In this document: piece after piece, positions 48,624 through 61,328 of the stretch
How positions within the stretch are numbered: position 1 is the first letter of the stretch
Layout: every line of letters begins with the position of its first letter
Source: Agitococcus sp.
Lineage (GTDB): Bacteria; Pseudomonadota; Gammaproteobacteria; Pseudomonadales; Moraxellaceae
DNA: 64,000 nt
Assembly (NCBI GenBank): GCA_030646715.1
Contig: JAUSLJ010000013.1
Span: 124,001-188,000, forward strand
Direction of reading: 5' to 3'
Notes under the pieces: generated by a model
Seen by the model: only the letters and a program-made list of their open reading frames with translations
Told to the model about the DNA's origin: nothing
The model's database searches: none
Program-made: the position numbers and the translations under genes

Positions 48624-48731
48624 GTTAATATTGGCAACAGATAAAGAATGGTGACTAGAGTAAAATCTTTTGACGGTTCACGCAAAGCTAATACGACGGC
48701 AATTGTCGCTTATACAATAAATGAGGGAAAA

Positions 48732-49418
48732 ATGAAGCAAAGCATCCGTTTATATAGCCTGATTGGTTTCTCGCTGTTGCTAATGGCGTGTGGACGTAGT
48801 CAACAAGAGCAGCAAGCAGAAGCTGAGCGAGTGAGTCAAGAATATCAAAAAAAAATTGAGGCGGAAGAAAAGGCATTGGAAGAGGGAGATGGTACTACGT
48901 CAACGACTCCTTTTAAGTTGCCGCCTAGACCAGAGGATACGCCTGAGCCCGTTGGCCCGCCGCCTAATGTTGAGGCAATGACCAATCCCGAATTAGTGGC
49001 TCAAGAGTTGGCCTCTAAAGATGCCCAACAACGCTTGGCAGCCGTCAAGCGTTTAGGCTTTTTATCAGCACAAAATAAAATCCCTGATGTGGCACTGCAA
49101 CGGCTTATTAATACCTATAACGCTGATGCCGACGCAAGTGTTGTTGATGCCGCTGCCAGAGCTTTAGGGCAAACCTGCCATCCTGCGGCTATATTGGTAT
49201 TGTTTAATAATCTACAACGCAGTATTGCAGATGTGAATGTCTCTGCCGTGGTGGTGTTGGGGGATTTTGCAGGTTTTAGGGCAAGCGAAGCTTTGGATAC
49301 TTTTGTTGAAAACTTAGACGATGCAAAAACAGTGAAATCCGCGCAATTACGCACAGAAGCTGCGGCGGCAAAAGCAAAAATTTTAGCGCGTAATGGCAGT
49401 TCAATTTGCCCAAGTTAA
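48732..49418 (+). CDS. HEAT-repeat lipoprotein
   Basis: A 228-residue lipoprotein with lipobox LLMACGR (Cys20). A charged coiled stretch (QQEQQAEAERVSQEYQKKIE) and a Pro-rich linker (PPRPEDTPEPVGPPP) lead to HEAT-like helical repeats from about residue 90 on, seen as DAQQRLAAVKRLGFL, SVVDAAARALGQT and VNVSAVVVLGDFAG. Likely a periplasmic scaffold; no specific function is known to me. The ATG at 48732 follows GAGGG. A farther upstream in-frame start would bury the lipobox. Confidence 0.8.
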   Translation: MKQSIRLYSLIGFSLLLMACGRSQQEQQAEAERVSQEYQKKIEAEEKALEEGDGTTSTTPFKLPPRPEDTPEPVGPPPNVEAMTNPELVAQELASKDAQQRLAAVKRLGFLSAQNKIPDVALQRLINTYNADADASVVDAAARALGQTCHPAAILVLFNNLQRSIADVNVSAVVVLGDFAGFRASEALDTFVENLDDAKTVKSAQLRTEAAAAKAKILARNGSSICPS

Positions 49419-49424
49419 ACGAAA

Positions 49425-49448
49425 AACCCCGCAAAACATCGCGGGGTT
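49425..49448 (-). terminator. Rho-independent terminator, stronger for leftward transcripts
   Basis: AACCCCGC and GCGGGGTT form an 8-bp stem with an eight-base loop. On the minus strand a TTTTT run follows, so it best stops transcripts coming from alr-dnaB; it can also fold at the end of the HEAT lipoprotein mRNA. From here to 49652 I see only a small AGGTG/CACCT hairpin at 49485-49498 and no gene. Confidence 0.8.
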
Positions 49449-49652
49449 ACGTAAGCCTGTACGGCGAACGGTATAGGTGCGAACACCTTAAAAATTGAAA
49501 CTACATTGCTGTTGAAACGGTCACATAAACTCTAATTTTAAATTCTCCTTTCAGCCAGCCTACAACTTAAATATAGATGCTGATTTTAATTCTGCAAGGC
49601 GATTTTTAACTATTTTATGCTGAAGATTGGATATTAATAGTTATATTGTATT

Positions 49653-49752
49653 TCAACTAAGTGGCTCCGCAAAAGTTGCCTCGTTCATTGTGAGCCCGTC
49701 GAACCATCCTTCGACAACCTCAGTGTGAACATAATAATTAGTACTTAGTTGA
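49653..49752. repeat. Nested palindromic element next to alr
   Basis: TCAACTAAGT (49653-49662) and ACTTAGTTGA (49743-49752) are perfect 10-bp inverted ends of a 100-bp unit. Inside, 49683-49730 is an imperfect palindrome running GTTCATTGTGAGCCCGTCGAA (shown here by its ends GTTCA and GTCGAA) to TTCGAC...TGAAC, of the same family as the repeat in ccmH. The right end lies one base from the alr stop codon. Confidence 0.75.
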
Positions 49753-49753
49753 T

Positions 49754-50827
49754 TCAAATGATAATTCTATTGGCGCGCGCAGTCGCTTGGCAAAATAACT
49801 CATAACTAATGGTATTGGCGGAAGTGGCCACTTCATCGGCAGATAAACCTTCCCCCCATAACAACACTTCATCCCCTCGTTTAGCACGGATGTTAGTAAT
49901 ATCAACCGTCATCATATCCATACTGACGCGGCCAACAATGTTGACACGCTGGCCATTAATTAACACACAAGTATCACCACCAATATGGCGCGGATAACCA
50001 TCACCATAACCCATAGCGACAACACCTAAAAGTGTGTCTTGAGTCGCCAGCCACGTACCGCCATAGCCGACAGTTTCACCTGCGGCAACGGATTGTGTGG
50101 CAATTAATCGAGAGCGTAAAGTCATCACAGGTTGTAAGTTTAGCTCGTCGGCAGTGATGGCAGCAAAAGGCGAGGAACCATAGAGCATAATACCGGGTCT
50201 GACCCACTGTTGATGGGTTTGTGGCCATGCCAAAATGCCTGCCGAGTTCGCTAAGCTTTGCGCGAGCGGCGGCAAGACTTGGGCTAATTGTTCCATCACC
50301 TCTATTTGCTGTTGGGTTTTAGGCGACAATAAATCATCGGCACAGGCAAAGTGACTGGTTAAAATAATTTCTTTCACCGCAGGAAATGACTGTAACTGGT
50401 GATAAGCAGCAATTGCGGCTTGAGGAGAAAAACCTAAACGGTGCATACCACTATCTACTTTTAACCATACACGAGTGGTTAACGTGCCTTGATAGTCTTG
50501 AAGTAAAGCAATTTGCTCCACTTGATGAACAACAAGATAACATTGCGCTGATAAAGCAGCAGCCAATTCATCACTAGAAAATACGCCTTCTAAAATGGCG
50601 ATAGGGCAACGAATACCCGCCATTCTTAACGCCAATGCTTCTTCTAGAAACGCGACACCTAAGGCATCGACATGAGGCGATAAGGTCTCGGCAACAACTA
50701 AAGCACCGTGACCATAGCCGTCGGCTTTGACCATCGCCAAAATTTTAGCGTGCGGTGCCGCCAATTTGACTTGGCGGAGATTATGGAGCAGTGCTGAGCG
50801 ATTGATGGTTAGTTGAGCGTCACGCAT
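49754..50827 (-). CDS. alr: Alanine racemase
   Basis: PLP enzyme that makes D-alanine for peptidoglycan. The 357-residue protein has the PLP lysine Lys34 in AMVKADGYGHG, the catalytic Tyr region in GETVGYGGTW and GRVSMDMMTVDI. Its ATG overlaps the dnaB stop by one base in TAATG, so it is coupled to dnaB. The dnaB-alr order is common in gammaproteobacteria. Confidence 0.96.
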   Translation of the reverse strand: MRDAQLTINRSALLHNLRQVKLAAPHAKILAMVKADGYGHGALVVAETLSPHVDALGVAFLEEALALRMAGIRCPIAILEGVFSSDELAAALSAQCYLVVHQVEQIALLQDYQGTLTTRVWLKVDSGMHRLGFSPQAAIAAYHQLQSFPAVKEIILTSHFACADDLLSPKTQQQIEVMEQLAQVLPPLAQSLANSAGILAWPQTHQQWVRPGIMLYGSSPFAAITADELNLQPVMTLRSRLIATQSVAAGETVGYGGTWLATQDTLLGVVAMGYGDGYPRHIGGDTCVLINGQRVNIVGRVSMDMMTVDITNIRAKRGDEVLLWGEGLSADEVATSANTISYELFCQATARANRIII

Positions 50828-52230
50828 TATTCATCGTCTGGTCGGTAGTATTCGGGAGCTAAATCTTTAAATGTCGTTAAATGGCCTAAAAACGCTAAGC
50901 GCGAAGTGCCAATCGGGCCGTTACGTTGTTTGGCAATAATAATTTCAGCCGTGCCTTTATCTTTAGAATCGGTGTTATACACTTCATCCCGATAAATAAA
51001 CATAATCAAATCCGCGTCCTGCTCAATAGCACCCGATTCCCGTAAATCGGACATAATCGGACGTTTGTTCGGACGACTTTCTAAGTTACGACTCAACTGC
51101 GAAAGACCAACCACAGGGCAATCTAATTCTTTCGCCAGTGATTTTAACGAGCGTGATATTTCGGCTACTTCGTTGACACGGTTATTATCAAAACCGGGTA
51201 CACGCATTAATTGCAAATAATCGACCATAATTAAGCCCATTTTTCCGCCATGATCCCTAGCGACACGTCGCGCACGAGCGCGTAGTTCTGAAGGCGGTAG
51301 GGCAGCACTGTCATCAATATACAATAATTTTTCATTGAGTTGGGTGATGGCAGAAGTCAAACGTGGCCAATCTTCATCTTCTAGCTTGCCTGACCGAACG
51401 CGCCCTTGGTCAACGCCGCCAATCGAAGACAGCATCCGTAGCAATAATTGCTCGGCAGGCATTTCCATCGAAAATACCAGCGCAGGTAAGTTGGTATTAA
51501 AAATAATACTTTCTACTAAGTTCATGGCAAAGGTGGTTTTTCCCATACTAGGACGCGCAGCCACAATCACCAAACTACCACCTTGCAAGCCTGACGTGCG
51601 TTTATCTAAATCGGTAAATCCTGTGCTTAAACCCGTCAAAGCTTCATTAGAATGAAAAAGCTCATCAATTTTTTGAACGGTTTTGGCTAATAACGGTTTA
51701 ATTAATTGAGGGCCGCTTTGAGTGGCGCGATTTTTTTGTTGTTCGGCAATGGCAAAAATTTTGCTTTCAGCTTGGTCAAGAATGGTTGAAGCTGACTCAC
51801 CTTTAGGATAATAAGCAGCCGTTGCAATATCGTTAGTGCTGGTAATCAATTGCCGTAAAATAGAAAACTCACGCACTCGTTCGGCATAAACTTCAATATT
51901 GGCAGTGGTTGCAGGCGAATCACGTAGAATTTGCCCTAAATAGGCTTCACCGCCTGCTTTTTCGAGTGTGCCTATATCTTCCATGTGTTTGGCCACCAAC
52001 AGAGCATCACAGGGTTGTTGCTGCTTGATAAGCGTCGCAATTGCCTCAAAAATCATTTTATGGCGTGGCGAATAAAAATCCTTTTCGCTAATAATCGCTG
52101 CTAAATTATCCCATGCTTCTGGCTCAGCCATTAAACCCGAGAGAATTGCTTGCTCCAGCGTTAAACTGTGCGGCGGCACTTTCAGAGAAGTGACGACATC
52201 GTTATCGGCAACTTGAAGATTCGTATTCAT
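50827..52230 (-). CDS. dnaB: Replicative DNA helicase DnaB
   Basis: Hexameric 5'-3' helicase of the fork. The 467-residue protein has the N-terminal collar domain, the linker, and the RecA-like domain with Walker A ARPSMGKTTFAMN, LIMVDYLQLMR and the C-terminal QRNGPIGTSRLAFLG. No intein is present at the usual sites. It starts a leftward unit with alr; a MITE and a terminator separate it from rplI. Confidence 0.97.
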   Translation of the reverse strand: MNTNLQVADNDVVTSLKVPPHSLTLEQAILSGLMAEPEAWDNLAAIISEKDFYSPRHKMIFEAIATLIKQQQPCDALLVAKHMEDIGTLEKAGGEAYLGQILRDSPATTANIEVYAERVREFSILRQLITSTNDIATAAYYPKGESASTILDQAESKIFAIAEQQKNRATQSGPQLIKPLLAKTVQKIDELFHSNEALTGLSTGFTDLDKRTSGLQGGSLVIVAARPSMGKTTFAMNLVESIIFNTNLPALVFSMEMPAEQLLLRMLSSIGGVDQGRVRSGKLEDEDWPRLTSAITQLNEKLLYIDDSAALPPSELRARARRVARDHGGKMGLIMVDYLQLMRVPGFDNNRVNEVAEISRSLKSLAKELDCPVVGLSQLSRNLESRPNKRPIMSDLRESGAIEQDADLIMFIYRDEVYNTDSKDKGTAEIIIAKQRNGPIGTSRLAFLGHLTTFKDLAPEYYRPDDE

Positions 52231-52276
52231 CGTGATACCAGCAAAAAAATGAGCAAAGACAGATTATTTTAATACA

Positions 52277-52373
52277 GGACTTACGCATTTCACCGAAATT
52301 AGCGCGTTTTACGAACTAAAAATCGTTGGAAACGATTTTTTAGTGAAAAAATAAGCGATAACCGCGTAAGTCA
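52277..52373. mobile_element. Second 97-bp copy of the GGACTTACGC MITE
   Basis: It begins GGACTTACGCATTTCACCGA and ends GCGTAAGTCA, with the same 97-bp length as the copy at 17309-17405. The long internal stem is less perfect (several changes in the left half), and no clear target duplication remains, so this is an older copy. It lies in the promoter region of dnaB. The rest of the 313-base gap between dnaB and rplI holds the rplI terminator and no gene. Confidence 0.88.
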
Positions 52374-52490
52374 TAAATAGTGAAATTTGCAGTTGAAGCA
52401 AAAAATGTAGCAATGTAGAAGGTGATTAAGCCATAAAACGAATGATGAAAGTAATTTTTTTACTAAAAAGAATTTAAGTATAAAGACAAT

Positions 52491-52530
52491 AAAAAAGCAC
52501 CGTTATGTCGCCATAACAGTGCTTTTTATT
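52491..52530 (-). terminator. Rho-independent terminator of the rpsF-rpsR-rplI operon
   Basis: AAAAAGCACCGTTATG and CATAACAGTGCTTTTT form a 16-bp stem with one G-T pair and a four-base loop. On the minus strand it ends in a T-run, 14 bases past the rplI stop. Confidence 0.93.
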
Positions 52531-52543
52531 TAACGATTAATTC

Positions 52544-52990
52544 TTATTCAGAAACAATCGTCAACGACACTTGAGCAACCACATCGCTATGCAAATGCAA
52601 AGCAATAGTGTATGCGCCAGTGTTACGAAGCGCGCCATTAGGCAAGCGAACTTCAAGTTTATCAACGGCAACGCCAGCCGCCGTTATTGCGTCAGCGATA
52701 TCGCGTGTACCTACGGAACCGAACAGTTTGCCTTCATCGCCCGATTTAGCGGCGATAACCACAGCAACACTGGCCAATTGGGTAGCACGAGCTTGGGCAT
52801 TGGCTAATACTTCAGCTTCTTGACGTTCTAACTCAGCACGACGTGCCTCGAAAGCTTCCAAATTGGCTTTAGTTGCAGGAACTGCTTTGCCATAAGGAAT
52901 CAAGAAGTTACGGCCATAACCAGGCTTAACATTGACTTTAGCGCCTAAAGCACCAAGGTTAGATACTTTCTCAAGCAGAATAATTTCCAT
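52544..52990 (-). CDS. rplI: 50S ribosomal protein L9
   Basis: A 148-residue L9 with the classical N-terminus [28 protein letters not shown], written here in part, an extended central helix ([21 protein letters not shown]) and a C-terminal rRNA-binding domain. GAGGCG precedes the ATG. It is the last gene of the rpsF-rpsR-rplI operon. Confidence 0.98.
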   Translation of the reverse strand: MEIILLEKVSNLGALGAKVNVKPGYGRNFLIPYGKAVPATKANLEAFEARRAELERQEAEVLANAQARATQLASVAVVIAAKSGDEGKLFGSVGTRDIADAITAAGVAVDKLEVRLPNGALRNTGAYTIALHLHSDVVAQVSLTIVSE

Positions 52991-53002
52991 CTTGCACGCC
53001 TC

Positions 53003-53230
53003 TTACTGATGGTTGTCGGTATAAGGGAGCAAAGCCAAGTAACGGGCTTGCTTGATGGCTAATGCCAACTGACGCTGATAACGCGCTTTTGTACCTGTAA
53101 TACGGCTAGGAACAATTTTGCCATTTTCAGTGACGTATTGCTTCAAAGTCTCTAAGTCTTTGTAGTCAATATAAACAGTTTTTTCTGCGGTAAAACGGCA
53201 GAATTTGCGACGACGGTAAAAACGCGCCAT
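53003..53230 (-). CDS. rpsR: 30S ribosomal protein S18
   Basis: A 75-residue S18 with [13 protein letters not shown] and [25 protein letters not shown], both standard. TAGGAG precedes the ATG. It is the partner of S6; the S6:S18 pair binds the platform of the 30S subunit and, in many bacteria, the operon's own leader. Confidence 0.98.
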   Translation of the reverse strand: MARFYRRRKFCRFTAEKTVYIDYKDLETLKQYVTENGKIVPSRITGTKARYQRQLALAIKQARYLALLPYTDNHQ

Positions 53231-53247
53231 GATGAATCTCCTAAAGG

Positions 53248-53628
53248 TTAACCTTCATCAGAAGAAAGGGAGTCGTCAGAGCGTGCAGCTTTACGAGCGC
53301 GTTTTTCTTCAGCGCTTTTAGCTAACAAAGACTCTTCGGTAATAGCAGCATCGCGACGAATAATGACGTTACGAATAACGGCATCGTTGTAGCGGAAGGC
53401 TTCGCCCAATTCATCAACAATTTTTTGATCGCATTCAACGTTCAATAACACATAATGTGCTTTATGAATTTTGTCGATAGGATAAGCGAGTTGGCGACGA
53501 CCCCAATCTTCTAAGCGATGGACTTGACCACCAGAATCTTTCACCGTCGCGGTGTAACGCTCTACCATAGCAGAGACTTGTTCGCTTTGGTCTGGATGAA
53601 CCAGCAAAACGATTTCGTAATGACGCAT
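53248..53628 (-). CDS. rpsF: 30S ribosomal protein S6
   Basis: A 126-residue S6 starting [18 protein letters not shown], with [22 protein letters not shown] in the RNA-binding sheet. The acidic C-terminal tail (DDSLSSDEG) recalls the tail that receives extra glutamates from RimK in E. coli. AAGGAG is the ribosome site and forms part of the leader hairpin upstream. First gene of its operon. Confidence 0.97.
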   Translation of the reverse strand: MRHYEIVLLVHPDQSEQVSAMVERYTATVKDSGGQVHRLEDWGRRQLAYPIDKIHKAHYVLLNVECDQKIVDELGEAFRYNDAVIRNVIIRRDAAITEESLLAKSAEEKRARKAARSDDSLSSDEG

Positions 53629-53633
53629 GTTTG

Positions 53634-53678
53634 CTCCTTACGGGTTGGCAGCCCCAGCGATATTGCGGGGGCAAGGAG
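53634..53678 (-). promoter_or_regulatory. rpsF leader: S6:S18-binding leader of rpsF
   Basis: On the minus strand CTCCTT (53673-53678) pairs with AAGGAG (53634-53639), which is the rpsF ribosome site; inside, GCCCC (53668-53672) pairs with GGGGC (53651-53655) under a short loop, and CTGCCAACCCG lies on the 3' side between stems. A hairpin with a bulged CCG next to the Shine-Dalgarno helix is the known S6:S18 target, so S6:S18 would repress translation of its own operon. Confidence 0.75.
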
Positions 53679-53810
53679 TAAAATCGCAACAACTAACCAA
53701 GCTGACAAAAATTATCTTCATCTGCCGTCAACACGTTGTTGGATTCGCTGTCTTCGTTGACATGCAACAAAGGGTGCGGGATTGTAAGGTAGATGGGCGT
53801 TGGAGGCAAT

Positions 53811-54485
53811 CTAAATCCAACCTCTTTCCGCCAAAGAAACGATTTCACTGTCGCCAATCACTAAATGGTCAAGCACACGGACATCAATTAGAGCTAAAGC
53901 GGATTTTAATCGTTCAGTAATGCTTTTATCGGCGGCGGAAGGTTCGGCATGACCTGATGGGTGATTGTGAGCAAAAATGATGCTAGCGGCATGTAAGGCG
54001 AGTGCGCGCTTTACTACTTCACGTGGATGTACCGCGCAACTATCGAGCGTGCCCTCAAACAGCGTTTCAAAGCCTAATAATTTATTTTGTGTGTCTAGAA
54101 AGAGGGCGGCAAATACTTCGTGCCGTTGATGACGTAAGCGCGAGCGCAAAAAACTTTTTACCATCTGCGGATTGGTTAATAACTCTTTGTCGTCCAGTGA
54201 TTGCGCTAGATGTCTGCGTCCTAACTCAAGAGAAGCCATTAATAAAGCGTATTTGGCAGGGCCGATACCTTCTTGAGCTAGCACATTTTCGGGGGCTGAC
54301 TCTAATAAATGACGTAATGATCCAAAATGTTTGATTAAGTCACGACCAATATCCACAGCGGTTTTGTTAATCGTGCCTGTTCTTAAAAAAACGGCTAATA
54401 ATTCAGCATCGGACAGATATTCCGCGCCACGTTGCAACAGTTTTTCGCGCGGACGTTCAGCAATAGGCCAATCTGTAATAGACAC
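53811..54485 (-). CDS. radC: RadC family (UPF0758) JAB-domain protein
   Basis: A 224-residue protein with an N-terminal helix-hairpin-helix-like part (LSDAELLAVFLRTG and LLESAPENVLAQEGIGPAKY) and a C-terminal MPN/JAB domain with the metal motif HNHPSGHAEPSAAD. The old link to DNA repair is not supported by later work, so function is open. The start is GTG with AAGGAT upstream. It is divergent from coaBC, as in E. coli and Pseudomonas. Confidence 0.94.
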   Translation of the reverse strand: MSITDWPIAERPREKLLQRGAEYLSDAELLAVFLRTGTINKTAVDIGRDLIKHFGSLRHLLESAPENVLAQEGIGPAKYALLMASLELGRRHLAQSLDDKELLTNPQMVKSFLRSRLRHQRHEVFAALFLDTQNKLLGFETLFEGTLDSCAVHPREVVKRALALHAASIIFAHNHPSGHAEPSAADKSITERLKSALALIDVRVLDHLVIGDSEIVSLAERGWI

Positions 54486-54561
54486 GGTATAAATCCTTTT
54501 ATCAATGGGCGTAGTAATGGTATCTTTGTCGCTTTGTTTTGTCTTGTGATGATTAAGCTCA

Positions 54562-55785
54562 ATGTTGGCGACATTAACTCATAAACGTGTGGTTCTCGGT
54601 GTCAGTGGCGGCATTGCGGCGTATAAAAGTGCTGACTTAGTTCGTCGTCTGCGTGATGCAGGGGCTGAAGTGCAAGTGGTGATGACGGCGGCGGCACAAC
54701 AATTTATTACGCCACTCACCATGCAAGCTTTATCGGGCAATCCTGTACATACAGAATTGTTAAATGCTGATGCGGAAGCAGGCATGGGACATATTGAACT
54801 AGCACGATGGGCAGATTTAGTATTGATTGCCCCTGCCAGTGCCGATGTTATGGCGCGTTTAGCGCAAGGCGTTGCCAATGATTTATTAACGACATTGTGG
54901 TTAGCAACCAGAGCCAAACGTGCAGTTGCTCCCGCGATGAACCAGCAAATGTGGGCAGCGCAAGTGACCCAAGACAATGTCGCCAAACTACAAACGCATC
55001 AAGTCACGGTTTTTCAACCCGCTTCTGGCAGTCAAGCCTGTGGTGATGTCGGTGCAGGAAGAATGTTAGAAGCGGTAGAGCTTGCGCAACATTGTGCCAA
55101 CTTATTTCAAACAGGTGCATTAACAGGGAAACGTGTGGTGATTACCGCAGGGCCAACCCGCGAAGCCTTAGACCCTGTGCGTTATATCAGCAATCACAGT
55201 TCAGGCAAAATGGGCTTCTCTTTAGCCGAAGCCTGTATTGAAGCGGGTGCACACGTCACCTTAATTAGTGGCCCTGTTCATCTCGCAACACCCGATCGTG
55301 TTGCCCAAGTGAAAGTGATTAGTGCCTTAGATATGTTAGCAGCCAGTCAAAAAGCGGTTGCTGAAGGCTGTGATTTGTTTATTGCGACAGCGGCAGTAGC
55401 GGATTATCGACCAGCGAACATAGCGGAGCAAAAAATAAAAAAAGTTGGCGATGCTATTAGTATTGAGTTAGTGAAAAATCCCGATATTGTCGCAACAATT
55501 GCCCAATTACCCAATCGCCCCTTTGTGTTAGGATTCGCAGCTGAAACTGAGCGTGTAGAAGACTATGCTCGTGGTAAGTTAAGTGCAAAAAAATTAGATA
55601 TGATTGCCTGTAACGATGTTTCGCGCGCTGATATTGGTTTTCAGAGTGATGATAATGCCATGACTGTCTTTTGGCGTAATAATGGCCGAGTACAATTAGA
55701 TAAGTCTCCTAAAGCGCATATTGCCCGTGCTTTAGTCGCGTTATGCGCCCAACAAATGAATAACCTTGATGAACAATCCAGATGA
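54562..55785 (+). CDS. coaBC: Bifunctional phosphopantothenoylcysteine decarboxylase/ligase
   Basis: Two steps of coenzyme A synthesis in one 407-residue protein. The N-terminal flavoprotein decarboxylase (CoaC) has [18 protein letters not shown], the active His in [19 protein letters not shown] and PAMNQQMW; the C-terminal synthetase (CoaB) has [26 protein letters not shown], shown in part. No clear ribosome site precedes the ATG at 54562. dut follows at once. Confidence 0.95.
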   Translation: MLATLTHKRVVLGVSGGIAAYKSADLVRRLRDAGAEVQVVMTAAAQQFITPLTMQALSGNPVHTELLNADAEAGMGHIELARWADLVLIAPASADVMARLAQGVANDLLTTLWLATRAKRAVAPAMNQQMWAAQVTQDNVAKLQTHQVTVFQPASGSQACGDVGAGRMLEAVELAQHCANLFQTGALTGKRVVITAGPTREALDPVRYISNHSSGKMGFSLAEACIEAGAHVTLISGPVHLATPDRVAQVKVISALDMLAASQKAVAEGCDLFIATAAVADYRPANIAEQKIKKVGDAISIELVKNPDIVATIAQLPNRPFVLGFAAETERVEDYARGKLSAKKLDMIACNDVSRADIGFQSDDNAMTVFWRNNGRVQLDKSPKAHIARALVALCAQQMNNLDEQSR

Positions 55786-55792
55786 ACAAGCT

Positions 55793-56245
55793 ATGAAACT
55801 ACAAGTTAAAATTTTAGATGCACGTATTGGCCAAGAATTCCCTTTACCCAGTTATGCTACTACTGGTTCGGCGGGTTTGGATTTGCGTGCTTGTTTAGCT
55901 GAGCCATTAACCTTAGAAGCAGGTGAGACAAAACTGATTGGCACAGGTTTAGCGATTTATATCCAAGATCCTGCCTACGCAGGTTTAGTATTACCGCGTT
56001 CAGGTTTAGGTCATAAACACGGTATTGTTTTAGGTAATCTCGTCGGCTTGATTGATTCGGATTATCAAGGTGAATTAATGCTGTCGTGTTGGAATCGTGG
56101 TCATGCGCCCTTTACCATTCAAGTAGGTGAACGTTTGGCGCAATATGTCTTAGTTCCTGTGATCCAAGCCGATTTAACGATTGTTGAAGATTTTGTCGCT
56201 ACTGATCGTGGTGCGGGCGGCTTTGGTCATTCGGGACGACAATAA
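55793..56245 (+). CDS. dut: Deoxyuridine triphosphatase
   Basis: Hydrolyses dUTP to dUMP, keeping uracil out of DNA and feeding dTMP synthesis. The 150-residue protein has the five motifs: [44 protein letters not shown] and [11 protein letters not shown]. The ATG at 55793 gives the family N-terminus MKLQVKILD; earlier in-frame starts within coaBC exist (TTG 55766, ATG 55769) but would add non-conserved residues. Confidence 0.95.
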   Translation: MKLQVKILDARIGQEFPLPSYATTGSAGLDLRACLAEPLTLEAGETKLIGTGLAIYIQDPAYAGLVLPRSGLGHKHGIVLGNLVGLIDSDYQGELMLSCWNRGHAPFTIQVGERLAQYVLVPVIQADLTIVEDFVATDRGAGGFGHSGRQ

Positions 56246-56252
56246 ATTAGAT

Positions 56253-56357
56253 GCTATAAGGACATACCATATTTAAGGACAAGTTCCTGAGTGTGCAGGC
56301 AAGATGCCATTAAAATAACGCGTGGCTATGCCATTGTATAAAAAGCATTCCTATAGC
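56253..56357. repeat. Possible palindromic element between dut and algC
   Basis: GCTATAAGGA (56253-56262) and TCCTATAGC (56349-56357) are near-perfect inverted ends 105 bases apart, with a direct repeat ATGCCATT inside. It fills almost the whole gap, so it may be another dispersed element or the algC leader. Confidence 0.4.
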
Positions 56358-56370
56358 GGGAGAGAATAAG

Positions 56371-59768
<3,398 letters not shown>

Positions 59769-59786
59769 ATTATAGGTTGGTTATAT

Positions 59787-59817
59787 AAAAGGACTTGCCA
59801 GATCAAGTCCTTTTTTT
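59787..59817. terminator. Terminator between argB and the convergent GGDEF gene
   Basis: AAAAGGACTTG and CAAGTCCTTTT form an 11-bp stem with a six-base loop and seven T residues on the plus strand; AAAA precedes it, so it also works leftward. Its end overlaps the stop codon of the GGDEF gene. Confidence 0.92.
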
Positions 59818-61264
59818 ATGTCACACAAACCTGATTTCGGCCTGAGCGTTTGGCTTGATACAGTGCTTGGTCGGCGTGTTGCATTAAAGTGGCTAAGGTT
59901 TCGACAGGGTAGCTGGGTGTAGCAATCCCTATACTTATGGTCAATGGTACGAGATGACCATCGTCTAAAATAATTTGACTGTTTTCAATATTTTGTCGTA
60001 AGCGTTCGGCAACTTCTTGCGCATTAGCAAGACTAGTTTGCACCAACATTATGGCAAACTCCTCGCCACCAATACGTCCTGCAATATCAGTATCCCGCAA
60101 GGTGTTTCTGATAATCACAGCAACTTGCTGTAATACTTGGTCGCCGATCGTATGACCGAAGGTGTCGTTAATGTTTTTGAAAAAATCAATATCACACATA
60201 CATAAAGCCAAAGGCTCGCGATAGCGGCGACTTCGATTCAGCGTTTGTTCGGCTAAAGTTAAAAAGTGTCGGCGATTATTGAGATTCGTGAGTTCATCGG
60301 TTGTTGCCAGCCGAAGCAATTCATCTTCCAATCTTTTGCGCTCAGTAATATCGGTGGACATACCTAAAATGGCGTAAGTTTCACCATTGGCGCGTTGTAG
60401 CGTTACTTTTACCGACCAATAATAACGAGGCTCTTGGTCGATTAAGTGGAAAGTTTCCATGCCCGCAACTTTGCTTTTTGTCGATAACGCCTGTTCGTCG
60501 AGAGTTTTAAAATTGGCAATGCTTTCCGCCGTAAAAAACTTATCATCGGTTAAGCCGATTAATCGTTCTGGACGAACTTTATGTAATAAAGCCGTCGCGG
60601 CATTGGCATATAAATAACGACCATCGGGAGACTTCATATAAATACACGCACCGATATTATCCAGTACGGTGGCTAGTAATTCTTGATTATGATTCAGTGC
60701 TTCTTCAATTTGTTTGCGTTCAGTAATGTCGGTAGAAATCCCACATAAACCACGCACTTGGCCTGAGCTATCATATAAAGGGATTTTAACTGTCGCATAG
60801 ACTCGCCGTTCAGACAAACTATTGGGGTTAAGAACTTCTTCACCTTCAATTTTTTGGCCATGGAGCAACACTTGTTGATCGTTTTGGTAGATGTTGACGA
60901 CGGTATCTGCTGAAAAAAAATGGCTGTCATTGCGGCCAATAATGTCATCTAGACGACAATGAAATAGCTCACGTGCGAGTTTGTTGGCGTAGGTATAACA
61001 ACCATTAATATCTTTAATAAAAACATAAGCACCAATATTATCAAGGGCATAGGTCATATCACCCAGTTTTAACTCGAAGTCATCACTCGGTAAAGCTTGA
61101 GTCGTCAACATAAATTGTTGAGCATGATGGATTAATGTTTGTTGCCAATGTTCAACAATATCTACGCGAATACCTGTCTTTTCGGCAATCGTGCTCAGGG
61201 GTATTCCTTGCATAATTTCTATGACTGAGGATAAAGGGAGGTCTATTGTAGGTTGATTATCCAT
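59816..61264 (-). CDS. Diguanylate cyclase with two PAS domains
   Basis: A 482-residue soluble protein. A short N-terminal helical part (IPLSTIAEKTGIRVDIVEHW) resembles a helix-turn-helix. PAS domains lie at about 70-190 and 190-310, each closing with GISTDITERK or GMSTDITERK, and the GGDEF domain fills the last 165 residues with the intact active site GGEEF. RDTD lies five residues before it, the inhibitory I-site that binds c-di-GMP. No EAL domain and no membrane segment, so it would sense a cytoplasmic signal. Confidence 0.93.
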   Translation of the reverse strand: MDNQPTIDLPLSSVIEIMQGIPLSTIAEKTGIRVDIVEHWQQTLIHHAQQFMLTTQALPSDDFELKLGDMTYALDNIGAYVFIKDINGCYTYANKLARELFHCRLDDIIGRNDSHFFSADTVVNIYQNDQQVLLHGQKIEGEEVLNPNSLSERRVYATVKIPLYDSSGQVRGLCGISTDITERKQIEEALNHNQELLATVLDNIGACIYMKSPDGRYLYANAATALLHKVRPERLIGLTDDKFFTAESIANFKTLDEQALSTKSKVAGMETFHLIDQEPRYYWSVKVTLQRANGETYAILGMSTDITERKRLEDELLRLATTDELTNLNNRRHFLTLAEQTLNRSRRYREPLALCMCDIDFFKNINDTFGHTIGDQVLQQVAVIIRNTLRDTDIAGRIGGEEFAIMLVQTSLANAQEVAERLRQNIENSQIILDDGHLVPLTISIGIATPSYPVETLATLMQHADQALYQAKRSGRNQVCVT

Positions 61265-61328
61265 TATCCTATCCTTGATATTTAACCGCGTAACAGACTT
61301 TATGGGTTAGAAAAATTCAATTATTTAC

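Noticed and set aside
49485-49498. Small hairpin AGGTG/CACCT as a small RNA or tRNA part
   Set aside because: Five base pairs only, no tRNA landmarks and no promoter or terminator of its own.
50827-52230. Intein in dnaB
   Set aside because: The helicase motifs are continuous and the 467-residue length is normal.
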